NCBI GenBank assembly: GCA_028869135.1
Contig: JAGWTC010000007.1
Location: 45,705 to 109,704 of the forward strand
Source: Rhodocyclaceae bacterium
GTDB taxonomy: Bacteria; Pseudomonadota; Gammaproteobacteria; Burkholderiales; Rhodocyclaceae
Direction: 5' to 3'
DNA: 64,000 nt
Shown: positions 1 through 12,849 of the stretch, one piece after another
Numbering within the stretch: position 1 is the stretch's first letter
Layout of the letters: every line of letters begins with the position of its first letter
Translations under genes and position numbers: made by a program
The notes under the pieces: generated by a model
The model's database searches: none
Seen by the model: only the letters and a program-made list of their open reading frames with translations
Told to the model about the DNA's origin: nothing

Positions 1-398
1 TGTCAGGGCTGGATCCGATCGGTCGGCGCGAGGTGGTGGACATTCTGTCCGAGTATTGCCGCGCCGGCGGCACGCTGTTTTTCACCTCGCATGTGCTGCA
101 TGATGTGGAGCGCCTTGCGCATCGCTACGGCCTGATTCATCAAGGGCTCTTGACGGCGGTTCGCTCACCTGCCGAACTGGCGGGCGAGGATGAGTTGATT
201 ACCGTGCGTAGCCTGGGTACGGTCGCACTGGATGGGCTCAAGGAGGAAGCGCCGCAACGCTGGTTTGCCGAAATTCCTCGCTCGGAACTGTGGGCGCAGC
301 TTGAGCAGCTGCACGGCGCCGGACATGTCCTGATCGAGGTGCGTCCCGTGCTTTCGCTCGAAAGCGCGTTTATGAAGGCTGTGTCGAAGCCGGAGTGA
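1..398 (+). CDS. ABC transporter ATP-binding protein, C-terminal part (5' end outside window)
   Basis: The reading frame is open from the left edge and starts inside an ABC ATPase. The first residues, SGLDPIGRREV, are the D-loop that follows Walker B. The H-loop histidine follows in FFTSHVLHDVERL. The roughly 80 residues after it form the variable C-terminal domain typical of exporter-type ATPases (ABC-2 systems). It would hydrolyse ATP at the inner membrane to drive a permease encoded elsewhere; the substrate cannot be told. Its last 29 bp overlap the 3' end of the convergent phosphatase gene. The family call is firm, the specific function unknown. Confidence 0.85.
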   Translation, partial: SGLDPIGRREVVDILSEYCRAGGTLFFTSHVLHDVERLAHRYGLIHQGLLTAVRSPAELAGEDELITVRSLGTVALDGLKEEAPQRWFAEIPRSELWAQLEQLHGAGHVLIEVRPVLSLESAFMKAVSKPE

Positions 399-1071
399 TC
401 GTCGCACCGGCTTGCAGTCTGCGCGGTAGTTCCGCGAGGGAGGCGCTGGCGTGACGCAGCATCGGTTCCTTGTCTGCGAGCGCATTCCAGTCTTCATATC
501 CCCATAGCGCCGCAGCGAACTCGATGCTGCAGGCACTTGCCGAAAGATAGTCGCCGCGCGTGTCCCCGATATAGAGGCAGCGTTCCGGCGCGAGTGCGTT
601 TTCGGCCAGGAGCTGGCGCAGCATCGCGGTCTTGTCGGCGAAGGCGGGTAGTTGCGAGTCTATGCAGTACACGCGGCGGAAGTGCTGCTGCCAGCCGAAT
701 TTTTCGAGCAGGGCGAGGGTCGGGCTGGCGCGCTTGTTGGTGGCCAGATACAGCGTATAGCCGTGTTCGCGCAGCAGGCGCAGCGCGTGGTCGGCGTCCG
801 GGTAGGCCGGCGTCCGGGCGACGCCGGTGGTGGCGTAGCGGGGCTTGAAGTCGGCGACGAGCTTTTCCAGCAAGGCGGGGTCGCTGTTGCTCAATGCTTC
901 GCCCAGCAGCTTCGCCATGGTCGGCTGCAGGGGCGGGCCGATCAGCGTTGCGTCCAGCGGCACGGCGGGCGTGAGGCCGGCAACGGAGAAGACTTCGGCG
1001 TAGGTCGCGAGTATGCCGGGCGCCGAGTCGATCAGTGTGCCGTCGAAATCGAAGATGATGGTGTCGCGCAT
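370..1071 (-). CDS. gph: Phosphoglycolate phosphatase-like HAD hydrolase
   Basis: HAD-superfamily phosphatase of 233 aa. The N-terminal DFDGTLID motif holds the nucleophile D8 and acid/base D10. The YLATNKR segment is motif II, and YIGDTRGDYLSA near the C-terminus supplies the metal-binding aspartates. The helical cap lies between them. Length and motifs fit Gph, which removes phosphate from 2-phosphoglycolate in the cytoplasm, but HAD specificity is not certain from sequence. I chose the internal ATG next to MRDTIIFDFDG. It lies one base after the sixA stop, which implies translational coupling; a longer frame runs 17 codons upstream inside sixA. The 3' end overlaps the convergent ABC gene. 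Confidence 0.82.
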   Translation of the reverse strand: MRDTIIFDFDGTLIDSAPGILATYAEVFSVAGLTPAVPLDATLIGPPLQPTMAKLLGEALSNSDPALLEKLVADFKPRYATTGVARTPAYPDADHALRLLREHGYTLYLATNKRASPTLALLEKFGWQQHFRRVYCIDSQLPAFADKTAMLRQLLAENALAPERCLYIGDTRGDYLSASACSIEFAAALWGYEDWNALADKEPMLRHASASLAELPRRLQAGATITPASTQPS

Positions 1072-1072
1072 G

Positions 1073-1528
1073 TCAGAGATGTTTGCTGTCGAAGGCGCAG
1101 ACGAGGCGCGCGGGCATGTCATGAGATTCGAAGGCCAGCCACCAGATGGCGCCCTTCTTGATGGACCAGGGCAGCGGCCGGCCGCTCATCAGCAGGGCGG
1201 CGAGCAGGCCCAGCGTGGGTTGATGAGCGATCAGCACCCGGGTCTGGTCCTTGTCGTTCCAGTCGGCGGCGGCGAGATAGTCCTCGACGCCGGCATCGGT
1301 GAACAGCCGTGCGTCGATGTCATAGGCGCGGCCCAGCGCATCGGCGGTTTGCCGCGTGCGAACGGCCGGGCTGGCGACGATGTGCGCATCGGCCGGCAGT
1401 TGGTCTGCGAGCCAGGCGCCCATTTTCTGGGCCTGCTTGCGCCCGCGTTCTGTCAGGTGTCGGCCCGCATCGCTGTGGTCGGGGGCAATGTCTTCGGCTT
1501 CGGCGTGGCGCCACAGGATCAGATTCAT
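1073..1528 (-). CDS. sixA: SixA-type phosphohistidine phosphatase (histidine phosphatase superfamily)
   Basis: Protein of 151 aa with the RHAEAED motif at residues 7-13; H8 is the expected phospho-accepting histidine. A second conserved block, SPAVRTRQTA, lies near residue 55, and AHQPTLGLL carries the second active-site histidine. These are the hallmarks of SixA, which dephosphorylates phosphohistidine on HPt domains or on the nitrogen PTS. The start codon overlaps the stop of the upstream CYTH-CHAD gene (ATGA), and the stop lies one base before gph, so the three genes are probably one transcript. SixA next to a CHAD gene is a common bacterial arrangement. Confidence 0.88.
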   Translation of the reverse strand: MNLILWRHAEAEDIAPDHSDAGRHLTERGRKQAQKMGAWLADQLPADAHIVASPAVRTRQTADALGRAYDIDARLFTDAGVEDYLAAADWNDKDQTRVLIAHQPTLGLLAALLMSGRPLPWSIKKGAIWWLAFESHDMPARLVCAFDSKHL

Positions 1529-3018
1529 TGGCGGGCTTTCCGGTATTCGCTACGCAGGGCGCGTATGTCGCGGCGCAGGTGCTTGAGTTGCGCAAAGGCC
1601 TGCTTGCGCAGTGCCTCGTGGCGCTCGATGTGATGGCTGCCGATGGCCGCAATGATGGGCGCATATGAAGCCGGCAGCCGGTTGGCGATGTCGGCAGCGC
1701 TGTAGAGATCGTTGAGCGCGCCCAGCGTGTCCTGCAGACGCGACAGGCGCTTGCCCGCGGCATGCGGATGCGGCGTGTCGGCAGGCGTCGATACCGCCAG
1801 TTGATAACGCAGATGCTTGCCGGCTTTGCGCACTTTATGCAAGGCGGCAGGCGTGTGTCGGACATGATGGAGCTTCTGGTCGTAGGCTTCCAGTTGGCAC
1901 TGGATCAGTTTGCGGGCCTGGGTTGTCCAACTGCGCGCGGCGGCTTTATCCGACATGGGCCGGGCATGCAAGGCCAGGCTGGAATGCAGCAGCCAGTCCG
2001 AGAACTCCCGGGTTTGCAGATGCGCTTCAGCCGTAGCGAAGGCAGTCTGGCTCATGTCGACCAGGTGGCGCTGCAGCCGCTGCCCGCTGCGCGGGTCGAC
2101 GGACGTTGCCGCCGGCGCAACGAGGTCGGTCAGGAATACATGCAGATTGCGGGCCGGCGCAAGGGCGGCCATGTGGCGCTGTGCGCCGCGCTCGATTTCG
2201 CTGCACGGCCAGCCGCGTCGCAGCAGGGGGCGGAACAGTTGCAGCAGGGCGCGCAGGCGGCGCATGCCGGCACGCGCCTGATGCAGGTGTTCGGCCGAGA
2301 AACGACTGCAATTGGCCGGCAGGTTGATGCTTATGTGGTCGAGACAGTCTTGCGCGAGCGCAACGAAGGCGTCATGACAGTTCGCCGCCTGGACCATATC
2401 CGGCGCCGGAGACTTGCCGGGGCCTGCCAGCAGCAGGTTGCCCCGCGTCGCCTTGGAGAGCGGGCAGGGAAACAGCGGCGCCAGCGTGCCCAGATGGGCG
2501 ACGAGATCGAGCAGGCGCTCGGGCGCGCCGCTGGCGAGCTCCAGCTCGATTTCGCAAATGCCTTCCTCGCGCCCGCCGGCGAGAATGCGGCCGCGATCGA
2601 GCACGATCTCGACATGCGTGTCCGCATCGGGGCGCCAATGCCAGACATGGCGGCTGAAGTGCGTATCCAGCGTGGCGCGGTAGCCGGGCAGGCGCGCCAG
2701 GATTTCGAGCTGGTCGCGTACCCGCGCATCCGTCACGGCGCTGAAGTCGAAGCGGTCGCCATAAGGTGTTTCCCATTCCGGCCGGCTGGACAGGCCGCCG
2801 CTGACGATGCCGGCGCACTTGACCGTCTGCAGCGTCGTGTTGCCTTGTTTGCGAATGCGCAATGCGATGCCGTGGGCGCGCAGATCCTGATTGGGTGTGT
2901 CGTAATAGGTATTCTGCAGGCGCAATTTTTGCGGCGGCATGCCGGTGAGCCGGGTCAGTTTCCGGCCCAGCGTGGCGGCGGTGCGGGGCGTGCAACTGAG
3001 CTTGAATTCGATTTCCAT
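1525..3018 (-). CDS. CYTH and CHAD domain-containing protein (polyphosphate-related)
   Basis: Protein of about 497 aa with two domains. The N-terminal 200 residues form a CYTH domain (triphosphate tunnel metalloenzyme): the start MEIEFKL is the ExExK signature, followed by the LQNTYYDTP strand and KCAGIVSGG. The C-terminal half is a CHAD domain with spaced histidines and arginines, including LHQARAGMRRLRALL and LHKVRKAGKHLRYQL. CYTH enzymes hydrolyse triphosphate substrates such as tripolyphosphate; CHAD domains bind polyphosphate granules. I chose the ATG giving MEIEFKL because the ExExK motif normally sits at the very N-terminus; the frame extends 11 codons further. First gene of the CHAD-sixA-gph unit. 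Confidence 0.87.
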   Translation of the reverse strand: MEIEFKLSCTPRTAATLGRKLTRLTGMPPQKLRLQNTYYDTPNQDLRAHGIALRIRKQGNTTLQTVKCAGIVSGGLSSRPEWETPYGDRFDFSAVTDARVRDQLEILARLPGYRATLDTHFSRHVWHWRPDADTHVEIVLDRGRILAGGREEGICEIELELASGAPERLLDLVAHLGTLAPLFPCPLSKATRGNLLLAGPGKSPAPDMVQAANCHDAFVALAQDCLDHISINLPANCSRFSAEHLHQARAGMRRLRALLQLFRPLLRRGWPCSEIERGAQRHMAALAPARNLHVFLTDLVAPAATSVDPRSGQRLQRHLVDMSQTAFATAEAHLQTREFSDWLLHSSLALHARPMSDKAAARSWTTQARKLIQCQLEAYDQKLHHVRHTPAALHKVRKAGKHLRYQLAVSTPADTPHPHAAGKRLSRLQDTLGALNDLYSAADIANRLPASYAPIIAAIGSHHIERHEALRKQAFAQLKHLRRDIRALRSEYRKARQ

Positions 3019-3112
3019 ACCGTGTCGGGATCGAGGTGCGTATCGATACAAGCTGCATTATCGCCCACCCGCGGCCTTTGCCGGAATACCCCGGCCGGTG
3101 AAATGAATCCGC

Positions 3113-6568
<3,456 letters not shown>

Positions 6569-6616
6569 GGCCCGCTGGAATGCCCTGTTACCTGCGGGCG
6601 CACCTGGCGCGAGCAT

Positions 6617-6649
6617 AAAAAAAGGGCCACACATTGTGCGGCCCTTTTT
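6617..6649. terminator. Bidirectional rho-independent terminator between the hybrid kinase and clpA
   Basis: A GC-rich stem (GGGCCACACA pairing with TGTGCGGCCC, one mismatch) is preceded by seven A and followed by five T, so it can stop transcription from both convergent genes. Confidence 0.85.
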
Positions 6650-6670
6650 GCTTGCGCTTGCTGCCGGGAA

Positions 6671-8947
6671 TCAGCGTTCCGCGTGGGCGGGCTCGTTCTT
6701 TTCCTCGATGGTCAGCTTGATCTTGCCTTCCTCTTCACTGTCCAGGTCGAGGTCGATCGTGACACGACCGCCGTGGACCAGGCGACCGAACAGCAGTTCG
6801 TCGGCCAGCGCCGCGCGGATGCTGTCCTGAATCAGGCGCGACATGGGGCGCGCACCCATGAGCGGATCGAAGCCCTTTTCGGCCAGCCAGGCGCGCAGCG
6901 CATCGGTGAAGATGGCCTCGACCTTCTTCTCGTGCAGTTGCGCTTCGAGCTGCATCAGGAACTTATCCACTACGCGCAGGATGATTTCGGCGTTGAGTGC
7001 GCCGAAGGAGATGATCGCATCCAGACGGTTGCGGAACTCCGGCGTGAACAGACGCTTGATGTCGCCCATCTCGTCGCCGGCCTGCTTGCTGGTGGTGAAA
7101 CCGATGCTGGTCTTCTGCAGGGCCTCGGCGCCCGCATTGGTGGTCATGATGATGACCACGTTGCGGAAGTCGGCCTTGCGTCCGTTGTTATCGGTCAGCG
7201 TGCCGTGGTCCATGACCTGCAGCAGGATGTTGAAGATGTCCAGATGCGCCTTTTCGATTTCGTCGAGCAGCAGCACGGCATGCGGCTTCTTGGTCACCGC
7301 TTCGGTAAGCAGACCGCCCTGATCGAAGCCGACGTAGCCCGGCGGCGCGCCGATCAGACGGCTGACGGCGTGGCGCTCCATGTATTCGGACATGTCGAAG
7401 CGGATCAGTTCGATGCCCATGCAGTAGGCCAGTTGGCGCGCGACTTCGGTCTTGCCGACGCCGGTGGGACCGGAGAAGAGGAAGGCGCCGATCGGTTTCT
7501 GCGGGTTGCCGAGGCCGGAGCGCGACATCTTGATCGCCTTGGACAGCGCATCGATGGCCTTGTCCTGACCGAACACGACGTTCTTGAGGTCGCGGTCGAG
7601 GTTCTTCAGCGCGCTGCGGTCGTCGGCCGACACATGCTGTGGCGGAATGCGCGCAATCTTGGCGACGATGTCCTCGATCTCGCTCTTGCCGATCAGCTTC
7701 TTCTGCTTGGACTTCGGCAGGATGCGCTGGGCGGCGCCGGCTTCGTCGATCACGTCAATGGCCTTGTCCGGCAGGTGGCGGTCGTTGATGTACTTGGCCG
7801 ACAGCTCGGCGGCGCTGGAGATCGCGGCGGCTGAATACTTGACGCCGTGGTGTTCCTCGAAGCGCGACTTCAGGCCGCGCAGGATGGACACGGTTTCATC
7901 CACCGACGGTTCGTTGATGTCGACCTTCTGGAAGCGACGCGACAGCGCGTGATCCTTCTCGAAGACGCCGCGGAATTCGTTGTAGGTGGTTGCACCAATG
8001 CACTTCAAGGCACCCGAAGACAGCGCGGGCTTCAACAGGTTGGAAGCGTCAAGCGTACCGCCCGAGGCCGAGCCGGCGCCGATCAGCGTGTGAATTTCGT
8101 CGATGAAGAGAATCGCATCCGGATTGTCGGCGAGCTGCTTCAGCACCGCCTTCAAGCGCTGCTCGAAATCGCCGCGATACTTGGTGCCGGCGAGCAGGGC
8201 GCCCATGTCGAGCGAGTAGACGACGGCGTTCTGCAGGATTTCGGGAATCTTGCCTTCGACGATGCGGTGCGCCAGGCCTTCGGCGATGGCGGTCTTGCCG
8301 ACGCCGGCTTCGCCGACGAGGAGCGGATTGTTCTTGCGACGACGGCACAGCGTCTGGATGACGCGCTCCAGCTCCTTGTCGCGGCCGATCAGCGGGTCGA
8401 TCTTGCCGACCAGTACCTGGGCGTTGAGATTGGTGGTGTAGCTTTCGAGCGCACCGCCCTTTTCAGCGGGCTCGTTCTCGACTTCCGCCGGCTCTTCCTT
8501 GCCGGCAGGCGCCGGGTTCTTGGTGACGCCGTGCGAAATGAAGTTCACCACGTCGAGGCGGGTGATGCCCTGGCGCTGCAGGAAATAGACGGCGTGCGAA
8601 TCCTTCTCGCCGAAGATGGCGACGAGCACATTGGCGCCGGTGACTTCCTTCTTGCCGGACGACTGGACATGCAGAATGGCGCGCTGGATGACGCGCTGGA
8701 AGCCCAGCGTGGGCTGGGTTTCGATCTCTTCGGTACCACCGACGGTAGGCGTGTGCTCGCCGATGAAGTCGGTGAGTTCCTTGCGTAGCGTATCGATGTC
8801 GGCGGCGCAGGCGCGCAGAACCTCGGCCGCTGAAGGGTTGTCGATCAGCGTCAGCAGCAGATGCTCCACGGTAATGAACTCGTGGCGTTTCTGGCGCGCT
8901 TCGACGAAGGCCATATGCAAGCTGACTTCAAGTTCCTGCGCAATCAT
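6671..8947 (-). CDS. clpA: ATP-dependent Clp protease ATP-binding subunit ClpA
   Basis: AAA+ unfoldase of 758 aa, the same length as E. coli ClpA. The N-domain is followed by the first nucleotide-binding domain (Walker [10 protein letters not shown], Walker B ILFIDEIH) and the second (Walker [10 protein letters not shown], Walker [11 protein letters not shown]). The IGF-type ClpP-binding loop is present (KTSIGFTTS). It hexamerises, unfolds substrates and threads them into ClpP. The frame extends 29 codons upstream, but [10 protein letters not shown] is the standard ClpA start and lies one base after the clpS stop, indicating clpS-clpA coupling. Confidence 0.97.
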   Translation of the reverse strand: MIAQELEVSLHMAFVEARQKRHEFITVEHLLLTLIDNPSAAEVLRACAADIDTLRKELTDFIGEHTPTVGGTEEIETQPTLGFQRVIQRAILHVQSSGKKEVTGANVLVAIFGEKDSHAVYFLQRQGITRLDVVNFISHGVTKNPAPAGKEEPAEVENEPAEKGGALESYTTNLNAQVLVGKIDPLIGRDKELERVIQTLCRRRKNNPLLVGEAGVGKTAIAEGLAHRIVEGKIPEILQNAVVYSLDMGALLAGTKYRGDFEQRLKAVLKQLADNPDAILFIDEIHTLIGAGSASGGTLDASNLLKPALSSGALKCIGATTYNEFRGVFEKDHALSRRFQKVDINEPSVDETVSILRGLKSRFEEHHGVKYSAAAISSAAELSAKYINDRHLPDKAIDVIDEAGAAQRILPKSKQKKLIGKSEIEDIVAKIARIPPQHVSADDRSALKNLDRDLKNVVFGQDKAIDALSKAIKMSRSGLGNPQKPIGAFLFSGPTGVGKTEVARQLAYCMGIELIRFDMSEYMERHAVSRLIGAPPGYVGFDQGGLLTEAVTKKPHAVLLLDEIEKAHLDIFNILLQVMDHGTLTDNNGRKADFRNVVIIMTTNAGAEALQKTSIGFTTSKQAGDEMGDIKRLFTPEFRNRLDAIISFGALNAEIILRVVDKFLMQLEAQLHEKKVEAIFTDALRAWLAEKGFDPLMGARPMSRLIQDSIRAALADELLFGRLVHGGRVTIDLDLDSEEEGKIKLTIEEKNEPAHAER

Positions 8948-8948
8948 T

Positions 8949-9266
8949 TCAATTCTCCTCCATGACACACACCAGCGGATGCTGATGCTGGCGTGCGAAG
9001 GTGTTGACCAGTTCCTTCTTGGTCGCCGCCACATCGCGCGGGTAGACCCCGCAAACTCCCCTGCCTTCGCGATGCACCTGCAGCATTACCACGGTGGCGC
9101 GTTCGCGATCCAGGTTGAAAAACTTCTGCAACACCACGACCACAAAGTCCATGGGTGTGTAATCGTCGTTCAGCAGCAGAACCTTGTACATCGGAGGAGG
9201 TCCCGTGCGAGCCTTGCTGGGCTCGATCACGACACCGTTACCGCCCTCTTCTTTGCGTGTAGCCAT
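8949..9266 (-). CDS. clpS: ATP-dependent Clp protease adaptor ClpS
   Basis: ClpS of 105 aa. It has a flexible N-terminal tail and the conserved core [15 protein letters not shown], which contains the N-end-rule binding pocket, plus the [11 protein letters not shown] block near the ClpA contact surface. ClpS binds the ClpA N-domain and delivers N-degron substrates. It is the first gene of the clpS-clpA unit, with its stop one base from the clpA start. Divergent from the cold-shock gene. Confidence 0.97.
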   Translation of the reverse strand: MATRKEEGGNGVVIEPSKARTGPPPMYKVLLLNDDYTPMDFVVVVLQKFFNLDRERATVVMLQVHREGRGVCGVYPRDVAATKKELVNTFARQHQHPLVCVMEEN

Positions 9267-9603
9267 GCTTCGATTCTAATGGGATTTGCCAACTGTGCAA
9301 CCCGAATACGAGGGCCTTACCGGCCCCTGAATACGCTTTACACATAGCTTTGGGCGCAGTCCCGAAAAGCAAGTTGTTGCATTAATGATTAATTTATTGG
9401 TTGCCGGCATAAAAAATATGTTGACGCGCAAAATGGAAGCCGGTAAAAATTGCACCGTGTTTGTTTCAAGTTGCAGCGCAGCGTCGGAATTATGCAGTTC
9501 CCTCACGAATATTTCCCCTGTGATCGTTGAATGCAAACATGCCCCGGCATGCACCGTAGGCACGGTGTACCGGTTTGTTCTACATCTTTAGGGAAGACGT
9601 GAT
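9267..9603. other. Intergenic region between clpS and the cold-shock gene
   Basis: A 337-bp divergent spacer without a convincing gene. The right half is AT-rich and probably holds the csp promoter and its long untranslated leader. The left part must hold the clpS promoter, which I cannot pin down. Confidence 0.6.
9421..9449 (+). promoter_or_regulatory. Candidate sigma-70 promoter of the cold-shock gene
   Basis: TTGACG and TAAAAA are 17 bp apart. They would start transcription near 9457 and leave an untranslated leader of about 145 nt, similar to the long cold-responsive leaders known for cspA genes. The match is seen in sequence; use of this promoter is inference. Confidence 0.5.
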
Positions 9604-9810
9604 ATGGCAACGGGTACTGTGAAGTGGTTCAACGATTCCAAGGGCTATGGCTTCATCACTCCGGATGACGGCAGCGAAGATCTCTTCGCGCACTTCTCCG
9701 CGATCACCATGAACGGGTTCAAGACCCTCAAGGAAGGCGAGAAGGTTTCCTTTGAAGTGACTCAGGGTCCGAAGGGCAAGCAAGCCTCGAATATCCAGAA
9801 GCCGACCTGA
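9604..9810 (+). CDS. csp: Cold-shock protein (CspA family)
   Basis: Single cold-shock domain of 68 aa. RNP1 (KGYGFITP) and RNP2 (DLFAHFSAI) are both intact, together with the opening GTVKWFND. These proteins bind single-stranded RNA and DNA and melt secondary structure in mRNA. The gene stands alone with a long leader upstream and a strong terminator downstream. The paralogue letter cannot be assigned. Confidence 0.96.
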   Translation: MATGTVKWFNDSKGYGFITPDDGSEDLFAHFSAITMNGFKTLKEGEKVSFEVTQGPKGKQASNIQKPT

Positions 9811-9842
9811 TCGCTTAGTACCTGGTTCAAGGACAGAATTTG

Positions 9843-9876
9843 CCCGCCGCCGGCTTTGCCGCGGCGGGTTTTTCTT
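9843..9876 (+). terminator. Rho-independent terminator of the cold-shock gene
   Basis: A perfect 8-bp stem (CCCGCCGC / GCGGCGGG) with a 10-nt loop, followed by TTTTTCTTT. Confidence 0.88.
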
Positions 9877-9894
9877 TGGCCGGTGCGGGCGCGT

Positions 9895-11133
9895 TCACAT
9901 GCGCGCAATCATGGCATTGCCAAACTCCGAGCAACTGACCAGTCGGGCGTCCTCCAACTGTTCAGCGAAATCCAGCGTGAAAATTTTCTCGGCAAAGGTC
10001 TTTTCCAGCGCGCTGATGATGAAGTCGGCGGCCTCAGCCCAGCCGATATGCCGCAGCATCATTTCCGCGGACAGAATGATTGAGGCGGGATTGACCACGT
10101 CCTTGCCGGCCAGTTTGGGCGCCGTGCCGTGGGTGGCCTCGAAGATTGAATAATGCTCGGAGAGATTTGCGCCGGGCGCAATGCCGACGCCGCCGACTTG
10201 AGCCGCCAGGGCGTCGGAAATATAGTCGCCGTTGAGATTGGGCGTCGCGATGACGTCATATTCCTGCGGGTGCAACAGAATGGCCTGAAGGAAGGCGTCG
10301 GCAATCGCATCCTTGACGACGATGTTTCCCTGTTCGACGGGTAGCTGCATCCAGGGGCCGTTGTCGATCGGCACGGCGCCGAATTCGTCCTTCGCGACAG
10401 CGTAACCCCAGTCGCGAAAGCCGCCTTCGGTATATTTCATGATATTGCCCTTGTGCACCAGCGTGACGGATTTGCGCCCATGGGCAATCGCGTACTGGAT
10501 GGCGGCCCGGACCAGGCGCTCGCTGCCGTCGCGCGATACCGGCTTGATGCCGATGCTGCTGGTATCGGGAAAGCGGATTTTCCTGATGCCCATGTCCCGC
10601 TGCAGGAAATCGATGACCTTCAGAGCATCCGGTGTCCCGGCCATCCATTCAATGCCGCAGAACACATCTTCGGTGTTTTCCCGAAACACGACCATGTCCA
10701 CGCGTTCGGGATTCTTCAGCGGCGAAGGCACGCCATCGAAGTAGCGTACCGGCCGCAGGCACTGGTAGAGGTCGAGGTCCTGCCGCAACGCGACATTGAG
10801 CGAGCGGATCCCGCCGCCGACCGGCGTGGTCATCGGCCCCTTGATGGAGACCGAGTATTCCTTCAGCGCGTCGACGGTTTCCTGCGGCAGCCAGATGTCT
10901 TCGCCGTACATGCGCGTGGCCAGTTCGCCCGCATAGACCTGCATCCAGACGATTTGCTGCTGACCGCCGTAAGCCTTTTCGACGGCCGCGTCGACGACCC
11001 TGCGCATGACCGGGACGATATCTGCGCCGATACCGTCGCCTTCGATGAAGGGGATGATGGGGCGTGCCGGCGTCGGTTCGCCGGGCACGATCTTCTGACC
11101 TTCTGGTGGGACCTTGATATGAGAGATACTCAT
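9895..11133 (-). CDS. icd: NADP-dependent isocitrate dehydrogenase
   Basis: Protein of 412 aa, matching the E. coli-type dimeric enzyme (416 aa). It oxidatively decarboxylates isocitrate to 2-oxoglutarate in the TCA cycle. Visible family features: the FIEGDGIG nucleotide-fold opening; [13 protein letters not shown], containing the serine that binds isocitrate and is phosphorylated by AceK in E. coli; [14 protein letters not shown]; and the late [12 protein letters not shown] metal-binding segment. I chose [13 protein letters not shown] because a strong Shine-Dalgarno (GGAGGA) lies just upstream. The frame extends 29 codons further without a better site. Divergent from rluE with an 80-bp gap. 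Confidence 0.96.
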   Translation of the reverse strand: MSISHIKVPPEGQKIVPGEPTPARPIIPFIEGDGIGADIVPVMRRVVDAAVEKAYGGQQQIVWMQVYAGELATRMYGEDIWLPQETVDALKEYSVSIKGPMTTPVGGGIRSLNVALRQDLDLYQCLRPVRYFDGVPSPLKNPERVDMVVFRENTEDVFCGIEWMAGTPDALKVIDFLQRDMGIRKIRFPDTSSIGIKPVSRDGSERLVRAAIQYAIAHGRKSVTLVHKGNIMKYTEGGFRDWGYAVAKDEFGAVPIDNGPWMQLPVEQGNIVVKDAIADAFLQAILLHPQEYDVIATPNLNGDYISDALAAQVGGVGIAPGANLSEHYSIFEATHGTAPKLAGKDVVNPASIILSAEMMLRHIGWAEAADFIISALEKTFAEKIFTLDFAEQLEDARLVSCSEFGNAMIARM

Positions 11134-11213
11134 ACATCCTCCGAATAGCGCTTGTAACACTGATCGGTATCCTGCAGGACGCTCATTATCACCAAACTTG
11201 CGACAATCTTTCC

Positions 11214-11846
11214 ATGTCACGTCTGATTCTTCTCAACAAGCCTTATGGTGTTCTGACGCAGTTTTCCCCGGTGGAAAAGCGGCAGACGCTGAAGGACTAC
11301 GTTCCCGTCCCCGGCGTCTACGCGGCCGGCCGCCTGGATGCGGACAGCGAGGGGCTGCTCTTGCTGACGGACGATGGCGCCTTGCAGGCACGCATCGCCG
11401 ATCCCAGATTCAAGCTGGATAAGACCTATTGGGCACAGGTGGAGGGCGTGCCTGCGTCGGAGCAGCTTTTACGCCTGCAGGCGCCGCTGGATCTGGGCGA
11501 TTTCGTGACTCAGCCTTGCCATGCGATGCAAATCGATGAACCGGAAAACCTGTGGCCGCGCGATCCGCCCGTCCGTTTTCGGCTGTCGGTGCCGACAAGC
11601 TGGATTCAGTTGACGATACGTGAGGGCAAAAATCGCCAGGTACGCCGCATGACGGCCAAGGTCGGCTTGCCGACCTTGCGGCTGATTCGTGCGCGGATCG
11701 GCCCCTGGACGCTGGAAGGGCTGTCGCCGGGCGAATGGCGAGACGCGGACGAGATTCCGGCAGCATTGCTCCAGGCGATCGAGAGGACAGGCATGCGCTT
11801 GCCGGGGCGTCGGAGCGTCGAGCGCAGGCGACGGGTGCGCGCATGA
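11214..11846 (+). CDS. rluE: 23S rRNA pseudouridine synthase, RluE-like
   Basis: RsuA/RluB/E/F-family pseudouridine synthase of 210 aa. The catalytic motif GRLDADSEG contains the nucleophile D42. Other family blocks are [10 protein letters not shown] at the start, KTYWAQVEG, and the late [11 protein letters not shown]. It lacks the N-terminal S4 domain, consistent with RluE, which modifies U2457 of 23S rRNA in E. coli. The exact target nucleotide is inferred from the family. Divergent from icd. Confidence 0.88.
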   Translation: MSRLILLNKPYGVLTQFSPVEKRQTLKDYVPVPGVYAAGRLDADSEGLLLLTDDGALQARIADPRFKLDKTYWAQVEGVPASEQLLRLQAPLDLGDFVTQPCHAMQIDEPENLWPRDPPVRFRLSVPTSWIQLTIREGKNRQVRRMTAKVGLPTLRLIRARIGPWTLEGLSPGEWRDADEIPAALLQAIERTGMRLPGRRSVERRRRVRA

Positions 11847-11979
11847 GCAATGTTTGGATACAAATTGCGCGACTGGCGATGTCATCGAACGAGAGCTAAG
11901 CTTCGTTACTGGACATGACGGCTGAATAATTCGGCTGTGTCCGAAGTTTCGTAGTCTCACACTCCAAAAAGGAATCGCC

Positions 11980-12225
11980 ATGAACAAGCTTGCTCTGACT
12001 CTGGTTGCCGGTCTTTTTGCTGCTACCGCGTTTGCTGCCGATGCGCCCAAGACCGAGGCTGCCCCGGCACCTGCTGCTGCGGATACGGCGAAGCCGGCTG
12101 CGAAGATGGAAAAGAAGGTTGAACACAAGAAGCACGAGAAACACGAAAAGCACGAGAAGCATGAGCACAAGGCCGCCGCCACCCCGGCAGCGCCTGCCGC
12201 TCCCGCCGCTCCGGCGACCAAGTAA
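11980..12225 (+). CDS. Small exported Ala/Pro-rich protein with His-Glu-Lys repeats
   Basis: Protein of 81 aa that I do not recognise. Residues 1-20 form a clear Sec signal peptide (LALTLVAGLFAATAFA, cleavage after AFA). The mature part has an Ala/Pro-rich stretch, then a charged block built from KHE units (four HEK repeats near residues 51-62), then a second Ala/Pro-rich tail. Expected to be periplasmic and disordered. The clustered histidines could bind metal, but nothing else supports this. A strong terminator follows, so it is probably monocistronic. Confidence 0.75.
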   Translation: MNKLALTLVAGLFAATAFAADAPKTEAAPAPAAADTAKPAAKMEKKVEHKKHEKHEKHEKHEHKAAATPAAPAAPAAPATK

Positions 12226-12270
12226 GAAGCTTCAGGCGCAGGGTCCTGATTTCCGGCCCTGCTGCCAACA

Positions 12271-12308
12271 AAAAGACGGAAGCTCCCACGGGAGTTTCCG
12301 TCTTTTTA
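12271..12308. terminator. Rho-independent terminator, bidirectional
   Basis: A long hairpin with AAAAAGACGGAA and TTCCGTCTTTTT arms and an inner CTCCC/GGGAG stem, ending in a T run. A-rich on the left and T-rich on the right. Confidence 0.9.
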
Positions 12309-12351
12309 TTGGCAGTGCATACTAGCGAACTCTACGTTTCCCCTTATCCCG

Positions 12352-12798
12352 ATGAGAATCCGATTTGCCACCCTGGGGCTGATGTCTTCCATCCTGCTTG
12401 GCCTTGCCGCACCGGCGTATGCCTTCGGTTCGCTGGAGCTGACGCTGGGCATGTACCGCGTCCAGGCCGAGGTTGCCAGCACCGATCCGGATCGCCAGCG
12501 CGGCCTGATGTTCCGCAAGGACATGCCGGAGAGTCACGGCATGCTGTTCGTCTTTCCCGTGCGCGCCCAGCATTGCATGTGGATGAAAAATACGCTGCTG
12601 CCGCTCTCGGTCGCCTTTCTCGATGAAGAAGGGCGCATCATCAATATCGAAGACATGGCGCCGCAAACCGAAACCAATCATTGCGCGAGCCAGCCGGCCC
12701 GCTATGCGCTGGAGATGAACCGCGGCTGGTTCAAGCAACGGGGCTTCGGCGCTGGCGCCAAGCTCGGCGGCATTGAGCGCGCGCCTGCGCCGCAATAA
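12352..12798 (+). CDS. DUF192 domain-containing exported protein
   Basis: Protein of 148 aa with an N-terminal signal peptide (residues 1-24, ending APAYA). The mature part matches the DUF192 family: RQRGLMFRKDMPESHGMLFVF, a central CMWMKNTLLPLSVAFLD, and a late ARYALEMNRGWF. The family is widespread and its function is not established. The next gene begins within 52 bp on the same strand. Confidence 0.85.
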   Translation: MRIRFATLGLMSSILLGLAAPAYAFGSLELTLGMYRVQAEVASTDPDRQRGLMFRKDMPESHGMLFVFPVRAQHCMWMKNTLLPLSVAFLDEEGRIINIEDMAPQTETNHCASQPARYALEMNRGWFKQRGFGAGAKLGGIERAPAPQ

Positions 12799-12849
12799 CG
12801 TCATATGGCTGCTATACAGTTTATTCAACTCAACCTGGCGGGAGGATCT

